DNA of 64,000 nucleotides from positions 372,001 through 436,000 of the forward strand of contig NZ_FXBS01000005.1 in NCBI RefSeq assembly GCF_900178005.1, in the 5' to 3' direction. The position numbers and the translations under genes are program-made. Below are positions 34,945-43,576 of this stretch, one piece after another. The notes beneath the pieces were generated by a model that saw nothing but the letters and a program-made list of their open reading frames with translations, searched no databases and was not told the DNA's origin. The number at the start of each line of letters is the position of its first letter. The first letter of the stretch is position 1. The stretch is from Tuberibacillus sp. Marseille-P3662. Lineage in GTDB: Bacteria; Bacillota; Bacilli; Bacillales; Sporolactobacillaceae.

Positions 34945-36777
34945 TTGTTTGATGGACGGTTGACCAAGGCTGTTTGGAAACGATTTGTGAGTGATGGAGT
35001 GATCGATTCCACAAGGATCAATAAGAGAATCGTAGAATCATGGTATCTATGCCGTAATAAGGGGGTCGACCCTTATCAAGGAGAAGGTAGTCACATTTTA
35101 TCTAGTCAACAGCTCATGAACCGCAAAGAAAAAAATACCCTTCTTTTGGAACTGGCATTACCGTATTTGAAAAACTTGTACCCAAAATTAAAGGCGACTC
35201 ATGCTTTACTATTGCTTATAGACCCTGAAGGTTATGTGATTAGGACGATAGGACATGAAAAGGCAATGGAGCAAGCGAAACAAATTAATTTCATCGAAGG
35301 GGTTAGGTGGACGGAAAATCAAGTAGGTACCAATTCGATCGGCACAGCCCTTCGCATAGACGAACCGATCAAAATTATCGGGACAGAACATTACGCAAAA
35401 GCTTCCCATTCGTGGGTTTGTTCCGCATCACCTATTCACGATGATGATGGGGAGATCGTTGGCATTTTAGATGTTTCGATCCCGATTGATAAGTCTGTTA
35501 AAGATGATGATGTGCTAGCTTCATTAGTGGCTACAGCATATAAAATTGAAAGACAATGGAAGATAAGAATGGATGAAGAAGAAGTGACCCTCCTTAAATA
35601 TGCAACTGAACAACCGTCTACAAACAAACTTACGCTTGTTTGTAATCGAAAGGGTCAAATTATAAAGGCTAATCCAGCCTTTCGACAAGCTTACCAAAAC
35701 TGGTCTCATACGACATTAGAACAGATCATGGCAGAGGGATTTCAGTCGGAAAAGCAAATACCTATTTATTCTCAGTCGCAGATCATCGGATACAAGATGG
35801 ATCTGTATCGTGAGAAAAGAAAGATGCAGAGAAGCGGAAATAGGTATGATAATCTTAACTTTAAGGGTGTCAAGGGCGCCAGTGCCATTTTTGAATCGGT
35901 ATTGCAGTATACGGAGAAGGCTTCTAAAACAGACGCCTCCATTCACATAACTGGTGCGACGGGGACGGGTAAGGAAGTGTTGGCACATACGATCCATTCG
36001 AATAGTGACCGCCAAAATGGGCCGTTCATCGCCGTTAATTGCGGTGCCATACCTGAGTCTTTAATAGAAAGTGAATTATTTGGTTATGCCCCAGGAGCGT
36101 TTACGGGAGCTAAGCGTCAGGGGTATAAAGGGAAAATTGAACAAGCGAATCATGGCACGTTGTTTCTTGATGAAATCGGTGAAATAAGTCCAACCATGCA
36201 GGTGGCCCTTCTAAGGATTTTGGAGGAAAAAAGCCTAACACCTATAGGGGGCATGAATCCCATTCCAATTGATATCCGATTAGTGACGGCAACGCATCAA
36301 AACTTGGCAGAGCTTGTTAAAACAGGTCAATTTCGTGCTGACCTATATTATCGGATTATGGTATTCCCTATACAGCTTCCTTCATTAGCGCAAAGACCTG
36401 AAGATATCCCCTACTTTATAGAATATTTTTGTAAGCAACATGATTGGCATGTATCTTGGGACGCGTCAATGATGAAGCCATTTCAAAATTATCATTGGCC
36501 AGGTAATATTAGAGAGTTATTCAATATATTAGAACGTCTGCGAATTTTGTACGGTGACCAATTACCTCAGATTGATGAAATCGAAGGGGTTATCCCTTCT
36601 ACTGACTTATCTTCAAATGTATTAGAACCGACAACCTTATCTTACCGTGAACAATTGGAGTTAAAGAAAATTAAGCATAAGCTTGAAGAGACAAATGGCA
36701 ATGCGAATGAAGCCGCCAAACAACTCGATATCCCCCGAAGTACATTTTACCGTAAATTGAAAAAGTATCACCTTTAA
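34945..36777 (+). CDS. acoR: Sigma-54-dependent activator, AcoR-like
   Basis: This 610-residue enhancer-binding protein has a GAF-type sensor region at about residues 70-200, a PAS-like linker, an AAA+ domain with Walker A GATGTGKE near 336-343, an intact GAFTGA loop near 384 and Walker B GTLFLDEIGE, then a C-terminal Fis helix-turn-helix. The layout is that of AcoR, which senses acetoin. It lies directly upstream of acoABC, whose leader has a sigma-54-like promoter and repeated TGAGAC boxes. It starts with TTG preceded by GAGGGGA. Despite damage to acoA, this gene is intact, so it may control other targets as well. Confidence 0.86.
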   Translation: MFDGRLTKAVWKRFVSDGVIDSTRINKRIVESWYLCRNKGVDPYQGEGSHILSSQQLMNRKEKNTLLLELALPYLKNLYPKLKATHALLLLIDPEGYVIRTIGHEKAMEQAKQINFIEGVRWTENQVGTNSIGTALRIDEPIKIIGTEHYAKASHSWVCSASPIHDDDGEIVGILDVSIPIDKSVKDDDVLASLVATAYKIERQWKIRMDEEEVTLLKYATEQPSTNKLTLVCNRKGQIIKANPAFRQAYQNWSHTTLEQIMAEGFQSEKQIPIYSQSQIIGYKMDLYREKRKMQRSGNRYDNLNFKGVKGASAIFESVLQYTEKASKTDASIHITGATGTGKEVLAHTIHSNSDRQNGPFIAVNCGAIPESLIESELFGYAPGAFTGAKRQGYKGKIEQANHGTLFLDEIGEISPTMQVALLRILEEKSLTPIGGMNPIPIDIRLVTATHQNLAELVKTGQFRADLYYRIMVFPIQLPSLAQRPEDIPYFIEYFCKQHDWHVSWDASMMKPFQNYHWPGNIRELFNILERLRILYGDQLPQIDEIEGVIPSTDLSSNVLEPTTLSYREQLELKKIKHKLEETNGNANEAAKQLDIPRSTFYRKLKKYHL

Positions 36778-36799
36778 TAAGCACTTGTGAAGGACAGTA

Positions 36800-36832
36800 T
36801 GAGACACAATGAGACCCTCCCAATTTGTCTCA
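36800..36832. promoter_or_regulatory. Candidate AcoR enhancer (TGAGAC boxes)
   Basis: TGAGACA at 36800, TGAGAC at 36810 and the inverse TGTCTCA at 36826-36832 form a cluster about 45-75 bases upstream of the -24 box. Repeated, partly inverted boxes at this distance suit an enhancer for a Fis-type activator. Confidence 0.5.
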
Positions 36833-36858
36833 CAATCTATAAAAATAAAACAGCGTTT

Positions 36859-36872
36859 TGAAAGCGTTTTAA
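36859..36872 (+). promoter_or_regulatory. cre-like site upstream of acoA
   Basis: TGAAAGCGTTTTAA matches 13 of 14 positions of the cre consensus and lies between the enhancer boxes and the -24 element. Catabolite repression of acoABC by CcpA is known in Bacillus. Confidence 0.5.
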
Positions 36873-36874
36873 TA

Positions 36875-36891
36875 TTGGCATGAAAATTGAA
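36875..36891 (+). promoter_or_regulatory. Sigma-54 promoter of acoABC
   Basis: TTGGCATGAAAATTGAA has a perfect -24 half and TTG at -12, but the last dinucleotide is GA instead of GC. Transcription would start near 36902, about 55 bases before the acoA ATG. Confidence 0.6.
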
Positions 36892-36956
36892 TAGATGAAG
36901 AGAAGACACCGTGAGTTGCAATCGACTCACAAACACAAATGAGGGAGGATGAAAAA

Positions 36957-37971
36957 ATGGCATTGTCTGAGACAAAGGAAGCAGTCATCCCCAAGGAACA
37001 AGTGCGATGGATGTATGAAAAAATGAATCAGATCCGCTTCTTTGAGGATAAGGTTCATGACATTTTCGAAACTGGGGTTTTACCAGGATTTGTTCATCTG
37101 TATGCTGGCGAAGAAGCGGTTGCAGTTGGTGTTTGCGCTCATCTAACCGAGAAGGACTCCATAACAAGCACCCACCGGGGACACGGCCATTGCATTGCTA
37201 AAGGTTGTGATCTGGACGGCATGATGGCTGAAATATATGGGAAAGTCACGGGCCTTTGCAAAGGCAAAGGCGGCTCGATGCATATTGCTGATGTGGAAAA
37301 AGGCATGCTTGGAGCGAATGGCATTGTTGGCGGTGGCTTTCCTCTTGCAGCGGGTGCAGGGCTAACCGCAAAACTTAAGAAAACAGGCGCTGTTGCTGTG
37401 TGTTTTTTTGGCGATGGAGCAAACAATCACGGTACATTCCATGAAGGCATTAACCTTGCAGCGATTTGGAATCTACCTGTCGTTTTTGTAGCTGAAAATA
37501 ACGGTTTTGGAGAAGCAACACCTTGTTCTTATGCATCAAGCTGTAAGTCCATTGCTGATAGGGCTGTCGGCTATAACATTCCCGGGGAGAAGGTTGATGG
37601 GAAGGATGTCGAAGCGGTCTATGAAGTCGCGCAAAAAGCAATTGAACGTGCACGAAACGGAGAAGGCCCGACTCTAATTGAATGCGTCACTTACCGGATA
37701 TTATGGCCATTTTGAAGGGGATGCTCAATCATATAAAGGAAAGGAGAAAGAACAGCATTTAACAGAATTAGACGCCATCCAAAAGTTTCGAAATAGAGTG
37801 TCAAATAGTCAAGTGATGTCCAATGAAGAACTGGATGAGATTGAAAAAAGTGCCGAAGAAGCTGTTGCCCAAGCGGTTGAATTTGCGGAAAATAGTGCCG
37901 ATCCCGAAGTAGGTGATTTGTTAAACGATGTTTATTCTTCTTATCAACAATCTATAAGGGGTGAGCGATAA
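36957..37971 (+). pseudogene. acoA: Acetoin dehydrogenase E1 alpha, frameshifted
   Basis: This is the thiamine-diphosphate-dependent E1 alpha subunit. The N-terminal frame has the THRGHGHCIAKG region and the TPP motif GDGANNHGTFHEG...AENN, then ends prematurely as ECVTYRILWPF. The missing part continues one frame over from 37699 as YYGHFEGDAQSYKGKE and runs to 37971. Removing one base at about 37698 restores ECVTYR-YYGHFEGD, so one inserted base splits the gene. ATG 36957 follows GGGAGG. Either the gene is recently dead or the base is a sequencing error. The stop codon overlaps the acoB start. Confidence 0.85.
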
Positions 37972-39005
37972 TGAGTAGAAAGATATCTTTTGCCGACGCA
38001 GTCAATGAAGCTTTAAAAACAGCCATGCGGAAGGATAGCAATGTCATGATGCTAGGAGAAGATGTGGCCGGTGGGGCAGAAGTCGATCATTTGCAAGATG
38101 AAGAATCCTGGGGCGGTGTTATGGGCGTTACGAAAGGCCTTGTTGGTGAATTTGGTCGAGACCGTATTCTTGACACACCGATTACTGAAGCTGGATACAT
38201 TGGGGCTGCTGCTTCCGCTGCTGCAACGGGAATGAGGCCTGTAGCTGAATTAATGTTTAACGATTTTCTGGGAAGTTGCTTGGATGAGGTCATGAATCAG
38301 ACAGCCAAATTGCGTTATATGTTTGGAGGGAAAGCTAAAGTACCTGTCACCATTCGGACAATGCATGGCGCTGGGTTTCGTGCGGCAGCTCAACATTCCC
38401 AGTCTCTTTACGGTATGTTTACGGCCATCCCCGGTTTAAAGGTTGTTGTTCCTTCGACCCCTTATGATGCAAAGGGACTATTATTATCTGCCATCTTTGA
38501 TGATGATCCGGTCATCTTTTTCGAAGACAAAACCCTCTACAATATAAAAGGTGAGGTACCAGAAGATGACTACCTCATTCCACTTGGCCAAGCAGAAATT
38601 AAACGGAAAGGGACAGATTTAACGATTGTCTCGATTGGTAAACAAGTAAACACAGCATTTAAGGCAGCCGACCAGTTAGCCAAGAAAGGCATTGATACGG
38701 AAATTGTCGATCCGAGAAGTTTATCCCCTTTGGATGAAGAGACGATTCTGTCTTCGGTGATGAAAACGGGACGGTTAATCATTGTCGACGAAGCGAATCC
38801 ACGTTGTGGGGTTGCTGCAGATATTTCATCGCTTGTCGCTGACAAGGGCTTTGACTATTTGGATGCTCCCATTAAAAAGATTACGGCACCTCACAGTCCC
38901 ATTCCATTCTCTCCTGTGCTAGAAGATGCTTATTTGCCATCTCCCGAGAAAATTATTCAGGCTGTGTCTGAAATGATTGAAGATGAATCAATCGTAACGT
39001 TATAA
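37971..39005 (+). CDS. acoB: Acetoin dehydrogenase E1 beta subunit
   Basis: This 344-residue subunit, with E1 alpha, decarboxylates acetoin on thiamine diphosphate and passes the acetyl group to lipoamide. Transketolase pyrimidine-domain motifs are present: MLGEDVAGG near residue 27, DTPITEAGYIGAA, and FEDKTLYN; the C-terminal transketolase domain runs from about residue 200. The full length is intact. The ATG overlaps the last base of the acoA stop. Its neighbours, an AcoR-like regulator and acoC, favour acetoin over pyruvate or branched-chain 2-oxo acids, which use homologous subunits. Confidence 0.88.
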   Translation: MSRKISFADAVNEALKTAMRKDSNVMMLGEDVAGGAEVDHLQDEESWGGVMGVTKGLVGEFGRDRILDTPITEAGYIGAAASAAATGMRPVAELMFNDFLGSCLDEVMNQTAKLRYMFGGKAKVPVTIRTMHGAGFRAAAQHSQSLYGMFTAIPGLKVVVPSTPYDAKGLLLSAIFDDDPVIFFEDKTLYNIKGEVPEDDYLIPLGQAEIKRKGTDLTIVSIGKQVNTAFKAADQLAKKGIDTEIVDPRSLSPLDEETILSSVMKTGRLIIVDEANPRCGVAADISSLVADKGFDYLDAPIKKITAPHSPIPFSPVLEDAYLPSPEKIIQAVSEMIEDESIVTL

Positions 39006-39083
39006 GATACCCCTTGGTTTGAAACTTGGGATTGGATTCAATCCAATCCCTCAACTTTTATTGTTCGGATGAGGAGTGAGCAT

Positions 39084-40352
39084 ATGGCAACCCAAATCAT
39101 TATGCCTAAGATGGGTATGAGTATGGAGGAAGGTACGGTCGTTAAGTGGCTTAAAGAGGAAGGAGAGTGGGTGGAAAAAGGAGAAAGCGTTGTCGAAATT
39201 AGTTCGGAAAAAGTGGAAAAAGAGATTGAAGCCCCTGGAGACGGTTTTTTAATCAATATAAATGCGAATGAAGACGATATGGTCTCAGTTGGGCATCCGA
39301 TTGCTTACATCGGAGAAGTAAATGAGAAAATTGAGAACGATTATCCTGTTTCTTCAACCACTGAATGGCAGGCGTCCAATAAGGAAGTGGCCGTTACGAC
39401 TCAGGTTGAAGAAGCAAAAAATGATCCCTTGCCACAGGAATCATCCCGAAAGGTGCGCATTTCACCTGCAGCCCGCAAGTTGGCTAAAATAGAAGGGATA
39501 GATATTGATAGATTAACAGGAACTGGGCCGAAAGGGAGAATTACAAAAACAGATATTGAAAGGGAAGTATCAGCAAAGGGGATAGAGTCAAGTAAGCCTG
39601 AAGTGAGTCAATATCAATACCATAGTTCAGCGGTAACGGAGGAAAAAACTGAAGAGGCTAAAAAAAGGACGCCAGTTTCAGGGATGCGTAAAGTGATTGC
39701 CTCTAGGATGCATGAAAGCTTGCAACAAAGTGCGCAATTGACATTGACGGTTAAAGCTAATGCGGCGCAACTGGTACAACTTAGAGAGCAGATCAAGGAC
39801 GACTTTGAGCATGTAGGCGATGAAGCTCATCTAACTTTAACAGATTTTATCGCAAGGGCTGTCGTAAAAAGTCTCCAATTACACAAGCGAATGAACAGCA
39901 CTTACGAACATGAAACTATCTACACTTATGATCACGTTCATCTTGGGGTAGCCACAGCGCTGGATAACGGATTGACTGTCCCAGTTGTGAAAGAGGCAGA
40001 GACGCTTTCACTAAGCAACCTTTCAAAGGAGATTCGATCGATTACAACCAAAGTAAGATCTGGACAATATGAAACTGGAGATATAAAGGGATCGACATTT
40101 ACAATCACCAATCTCGGTTCATCAGGGATCGAATTTTTCACGCCTATTTTGAACCCACCAGAAACTGGAATATTAGGAATTGGATCCATTCAACAATCTC
40201 CTGTTTACAACTCAGATGGAGAGATTGAACGCGGTTTTCTTTTACCATTAAGTCTAACTTTTGATCATAGAGTGCTGGATGGGGAGCCAGCTAGTCAATT
40301 TCTTCAGACAGTAAAAAAATATATTGAACACCCTCATATTCTAATGATATAA
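39084..40352 (+). CDS. acoC: Acetoin dehydrogenase E2 (dihydrolipoyl acetyltransferase)
   Basis: This 422-residue protein has an N-terminal lipoyl domain with the target lysine K43 (ISSEKVEKE), a peripheral-subunit-binding domain at about residues 125-160 (ISPAARKLAKIEGID), and a C-terminal catalytic domain ending with the DHRVLDG motif. It transfers the acetyl group to CoA. ATG 39084 follows GAGGAG; the ATG at 39069 has no ribosome site. No dihydrolipoamide dehydrogenase (acoL) gene follows, so the complex must borrow an E3 from elsewhere. The next gene is a broken acetoin reductase. Confidence 0.88.
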   Translation: MATQIIMPKMGMSMEEGTVVKWLKEEGEWVEKGESVVEISSEKVEKEIEAPGDGFLININANEDDMVSVGHPIAYIGEVNEKIENDYPVSSTTEWQASNKEVAVTTQVEEAKNDPLPQESSRKVRISPAARKLAKIEGIDIDRLTGTGPKGRITKTDIEREVSAKGIESSKPEVSQYQYHSSAVTEEKTEEAKKRTPVSGMRKVIASRMHESLQQSAQLTLTVKANAAQLVQLREQIKDDFEHVGDEAHLTLTDFIARAVVKSLQLHKRMNSTYEHETIYTYDHVHLGVATALDNGLTVPVVKEAETLSLSNLSKEIRSITTKVRSGQYETGDIKGSTFTITNLGSSGIEFFTPILNPPETGILGIGSIQQSPVYNSDGEIERGFLLPLSLTFDHRVLDGEPASQFLQTVKKYIEHPHILMI

Positions 40353-40366
40353 GGTGGTAAATGATT

Positions 40367-40928
40367 ATGGCAGAGAATAAAGTTGCAGTTATTACTGGAT
40401 GTCTTCGTTAATAATGCTGGGATCGATCAAGTGGCACCGTTATTAGAGGTCACAGAAAAAGATTTAGAATCAATGTACAAAGTTAATGTTTTCGGTACCC
40501 TTTACGGCATCCAAGCAGCTGCCGAGCAGATGAAAAAACAAGAGGGCCGTGGCAAAATCATTAATGCTTTCAGTATTGCGGGGCATAAAGGCTATAGTTT
40601 ACTAGGGACCTATTCATCTACAAAGTTTGCCGTCCGTGGATTTACGCAAACGGCAGCACAAGAACTTGCTCAATTTAATATTAATGTGAACGCCTATTGT
40701 CCTGAAATCGTCGGAACATCGATGTGGGATCGTATTGATGACAAAATGGTTGACTATATGGATCTTGAACCGGGAGAAGCTTTCAAGCAGTTTTCTGAAG
40801 GAATAACCCTAGGTCGATCAGAGGAACCAACAGATGTTGCCAACTTTGTCTCTTATTTGGCTTCGTCCGATTCTGATTACATGACTGGCCAGTCTGTTTT
40901 AATTGATGGTGGCGTGGAATTTGTTTAA
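40367..40928 (+). pseudogene. Acetoin reductase/butanediol dehydrogenase (SDR) with internal deletion
   Basis: The gene begins correctly (ATG GCA..., reading MAENKVAVITG) and then jumps to VFVNNAGIDQVAPLLE in another frame. About 70 codons holding the cofactor loop after ITG and the following strands are missing, and the junction creates a stop after 14 codons. Downstream the SDR body is clean, with YSSTKFAVRGF as the active-site Tyr-Lys region and [10 protein letters not shown] near the end. It resembles meso-butanediol/acetoin dehydrogenases and fits next to acoABC. A near-copy of its last 35 codons and terminator occurs at 56619. Confidence 0.85.
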
Positions 40929-40962
40929 AAAATAATATTTGATGATAGACAAGTAAAAAAGG

Positions 40963-41004
40963 TAGCCCTGTTTTATCTATCTAACGACAAAACAGGGCTA
41001 TTTT
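40963..41004 (+). terminator. Terminator of the aco operon
   Basis: TAGCCCTGTTTT pairs with AAAACAGGGCTA over a 14-base loop, followed by TTTTAAA. A related hairpin follows the duplicated gene end at 56760. Confidence 0.85.
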
Positions 41005-41133
41005 AAAACGTATGAAGTTAAAGGACACGGGACGAAGATTGACGGGATTTATTACTTGTCTGTTAGTGATGCTGAGTTCAGAAGGTGCATGGGATAATTG
41101 GGGAGCAGTTGAGTAATAGTAAGTGATTACGTA

Positions 41134-41155
41134 CCTCGCAATTGCGGCTGCGAGG
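41134..41155 (+). terminator. Second hairpin downstream of aco
   Basis: CCTCGCA pairs with TGCGAGG over an 8-base loop and is followed by a T-rich stretch. No gene precedes it directly; it may be a leftover of a deleted gene between 41004 and 41294. Confidence 0.4.
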
Positions 41156-41293
41156 GATTGTTTTGTTCTTTTTGCACTCGGTTGAATGTGGTTGAAATGT
41201 CTAGTTTGTATTATAACATTGAAAGAAATACGGTAGGGGCTGCCTTGATTATAGGATTCAGTCAAGTGCCTCAATCATAGAGTTCGAAAGTAC

Positions 41294-41630
41294 ATGGCCA
41301 GAGGGCGAAATATTGCTGAAAAACATCTGGAAATTATCGGTAAAATCATAAGGAATGACCATCTGCCAACGCCTTCAACATGGGACGCTCAAGCTACGGA
41401 TTCACCAGAAACTCCATTTTCAGACAAGCTATATTGCGACGATGAACGCTTCGGGGATCGGCCTATGGAGCGGCGATTGGTTAGAGCCAAGGGCTGATTT
41501 AGTTACAACTTACACACGGCTTACGCTGAAATTGCAGGCTATGCTGAAGATGCCGCAAAGATCATGATTAAAAATGGATGGACCTCCCCAAGCTCCGGAT
41601 CGAGAGCAAATTAAAAACAATAAAGTTTAG
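41294..41630 (+). pseudogene. Relic of a DUF3231-family gene
   Basis: Three frames together give the C-terminal half of a DUF3231 protein: NDHLPTPSTWDAQATDS and PFSDKL in one, an SGIGL fragment in a second, then AYAEIAGYAEDAAKIMIKNGW and PPQAPDREQIKN ending in a stop at 41630. At least three indels break the frame, so it is dead. Members of this family occur in many Bacillaceae, in part in spore-related settings, which supports the host assignment. Confidence 0.75.
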
Positions 41631-41698
41631 GATCCTTTTTTATGGAAAAATTGATATGGAGCATTATCCTCCCGAGCATTGAACAGCTGTTTTCTAAA

Positions 41699-41712
41699 GG
41701 GGGGGGGGGGGG
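41699..41712 (+). repeat. G14 homopolymer
   Basis: Fourteen consecutive G occur in an otherwise AT-rich gap, 360 bases upstream of tctC. The tract could be length-variable or a sequencing artefact. The rest of the 41631-42075 gap is AT-rich and holds the candidate sigma-54 promoter. Confidence 0.8.
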
Positions 41713-41972
41713 CACTCTTCATCCATATTATAATTCTAATCAACGTTCAATCGAACTTTAACCATTGTATTGAGCAGCACAGTAACAAAATCTATTAGAA
41801 TTATACTCAAAATATTTCAAAAAAAATAATTAGTGTTACTTTTTTGATAAAATCATTGAAAATCTGTTCTGCCGTATTCTATAATCATGAATAATACAAT
41901 ATACAGACAAATATTAAGTGAAAGGATGGTTTTCCTTAACAAAGGGAGTTTATATCGCAAATATTCATTCTT

Positions 41973-41990
41973 TTGGAAGGATATTTGCAT
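41973..41990 (+). promoter_or_regulatory. Candidate sigma-54 promoter of the tct operon
   Basis: TTGGAAGGATATTTGCAT has GG at 41975-41976 and GC at 41987-41988, exactly 10 bases apart. The -12 half is ideal; the -24 half lacks the CA of TGGCA. The expected start near 42000 is well placed for tctC. Confidence 0.45.
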
Positions 41991-42075
41991 GCTCGTTTTC
42001 ATTTTGTGAAGAGTATTTTGGTATTCCTTTCTTTGAAGAGGGGAGAATTTAGTGAAAACTAGAGGAGGAGTAAAG

Positions 42076-43068
42076 GTGAATAATTTTTTTAAAGGTTCTA
42101 TCTTATATTTCTTTGTTTTAATTCTCATTTTATCCGGTTGTAGTTCACAGGATTCATCCGGCAGTCAAGATGGGAATAGTGAAAAGTATCCAACAAAATC
42201 CATTCAATTAATTGTCCCATGGGGAGCTGGTGGAGACACTGATGCCATTTTTCGCTTGGTGGCAAAAGGGTTAGAAAAACAATTAGACCAAACCGTTGTT
42301 GTTAAAAACGTCGAAGGTGGAAGTGGCACTGTCGGCGCACAAAAAGCATTAAATGCTGATAATGATGGATATACGCTTCTTGCTGGACATGATTCGATTG
42401 CCATGTCAAGGTTAGTCGGAAGTGCCGATTTCGGCTATTTTGATTTTGAACCAGTCGCATTAATGACCTCGACTTATGATGCTGTTGCAACAAGTCCTGA
42501 GAATCCGTGGGATAACATGGAAGATGTTGTTAAGGATGCTAATGAACACAATGGAGAGTTGTCATTTGCTGCGTCACTTGGTTCGACCTCTCAACTGGAA
42601 CCTGCCCTAATTCAAACAGCCGCCGACATTAAATTCAATATCATAGGCTATGAAGGAACAGCAAAAAGAATGAAGGCTGTTGTTGGTAATCACGTTGATT
42701 TTGGAGGTGTTTCAGTTGTTGCTGGAAAGGAATATTTAAAAGACGACAAAATGAAACTTTTAGGGTATCTTGGCCCAGAAAGAAGCCCTATTCTCCCAGA
42801 TGTACCTACTTTAAAAGAGCAAGGCATTGACGTTGTATCAGCGACAAATAGGGGTGTTTATGCTCCGAAAGGGACACCCGAATCTATTGTTAAAAAAATG
42901 AGTAAAGCTTTAAAAAAGGTTGCTAACAGTCAAGCTTTTAAGGATAAAATGAAATCATTAGGTACTGATGTCAACTATAAAGGTTATAAAGAGTTTAGTG
43001 ATTTCTTAAATGAAAATCAGAAAAACATGAAAGACGCGCTTGAAAAAAGTGGTTTATCAAAACAATAA
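42076..43068 (+). CDS. tctC: Tripartite tricarboxylate transporter receptor (TctC family)
   Basis: This 330-residue extracytoplasmic lipoprotein has the lipidated cysteine C22 after LILILSG. The mature protein has the Bug/TctC pattern: YPTKSIQLIVPWGAGGDTDAIFR near the start, GGSGTVGAQ at about 85, and VYAPKGTPESIVKKM near the C-terminus. It captures carboxylates for the TctAB membrane pair. GTG 42076 follows AGAGGAGG at correct spacing; GTG 42052 would put that site inside the gene. The substrate is not obvious from sequence. Confidence 0.88.
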   Translation: MNNFFKGSILYFFVLILILSGCSSQDSSGSQDGNSEKYPTKSIQLIVPWGAGGDTDAIFRLVAKGLEKQLDQTVVVKNVEGGSGTVGAQKALNADNDGYTLLAGHDSIAMSRLVGSADFGYFDFEPVALMTSTYDAVATSPENPWDNMEDVVKDANEHNGELSFAASLGSTSQLEPALIQTAADIKFNIIGYEGTAKRMKAVVGNHVDFGGVSVVAGKEYLKDDKMKLLGYLGPERSPILPDVPTLKEQGIDVVSATNRGVYAPKGTPESIVKKMSKALKKVANSQAFKDKMKSLGTDVNYKGYKEFSDFLNENQKNMKDALEKSGLSKQ

Positions 43069-43083
43069 TTTGAGGGATTCAAA

Positions 43084-43563
43084 ATGGTAAAAGCGAAACG
43101 TGATTGCATGAATGCAATTCTGATTTTAGTATTTTGTGGCTTTGTTTATTTCGAAACTTTGTCAATATCAGCCCCGGCTTTTGGTAAAACCGGAGGGGCC
43201 TTTTTTCCGAAGATTGTTATAAGTATTGTTGCGCTGCTAGGCATTTGTCTCTTAATTAACAGCCTTTTTAGAATGAAAAAAGAGACAACAGACAAACTTA
43301 ACCTTTCTATTCCTAAATTGATTAAAGAAAACAAAAAAGTGCTATTAACGTTTATCATCTTTGGAACCTATGTCGTATTGCTTGGATTGATTGGTTACAT
43401 TATTTCAACCATGTTGTTTCTAATGACACTATATTTGTTGTTGACACCTAAAATACAAAAAGTTTGGATCGTTGGATTGGGGTATATTGTATTAACGTTA
43501 ATCGTATTTTTTATATTTCAGAATATCCTTTCAGTATTTTTACCCAAAGGAACATTTTTTTAG
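43084..43563 (+). CDS. tctB: Tripartite tricarboxylate transporter small membrane subunit (TctB family)
   Basis: This 159-residue protein has four predicted membrane segments (about 10-27, 40-58, 88-120 and 132-152) and the TctB landmarks: an early FGKTGGAFFPKIV loop and a GYIISTMLFL region. It pairs with TctA to form the sodium-driven permease. It lies 15 bases after tctC and 13 bases before tctA in one operon. TctB proteins are poorly conserved, so the call leans on position as well as topology. Confidence 0.85.
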   Translation: MVKAKRDCMNAILILVFCGFVYFETLSISAPAFGKTGGAFFPKIVISIVALLGICLLINSLFRMKKETTDKLNLSIPKLIKENKKVLLTFIIFGTYVVLLGLIGYIISTMLFLMTLYLLLTPKIQKVWIVGLGYIVLTLIVFFIFQNILSVFLPKGTFF

Positions 43564-43576
43564 GAGGTGATCATTT

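Noticed and set aside
41853-42128. 91-codon minus-strand frame upstream of tctC
   Set aside because: It overlaps the tctC start and the candidate promoter, has an AT-rich composition and no family motif or ribosome site.
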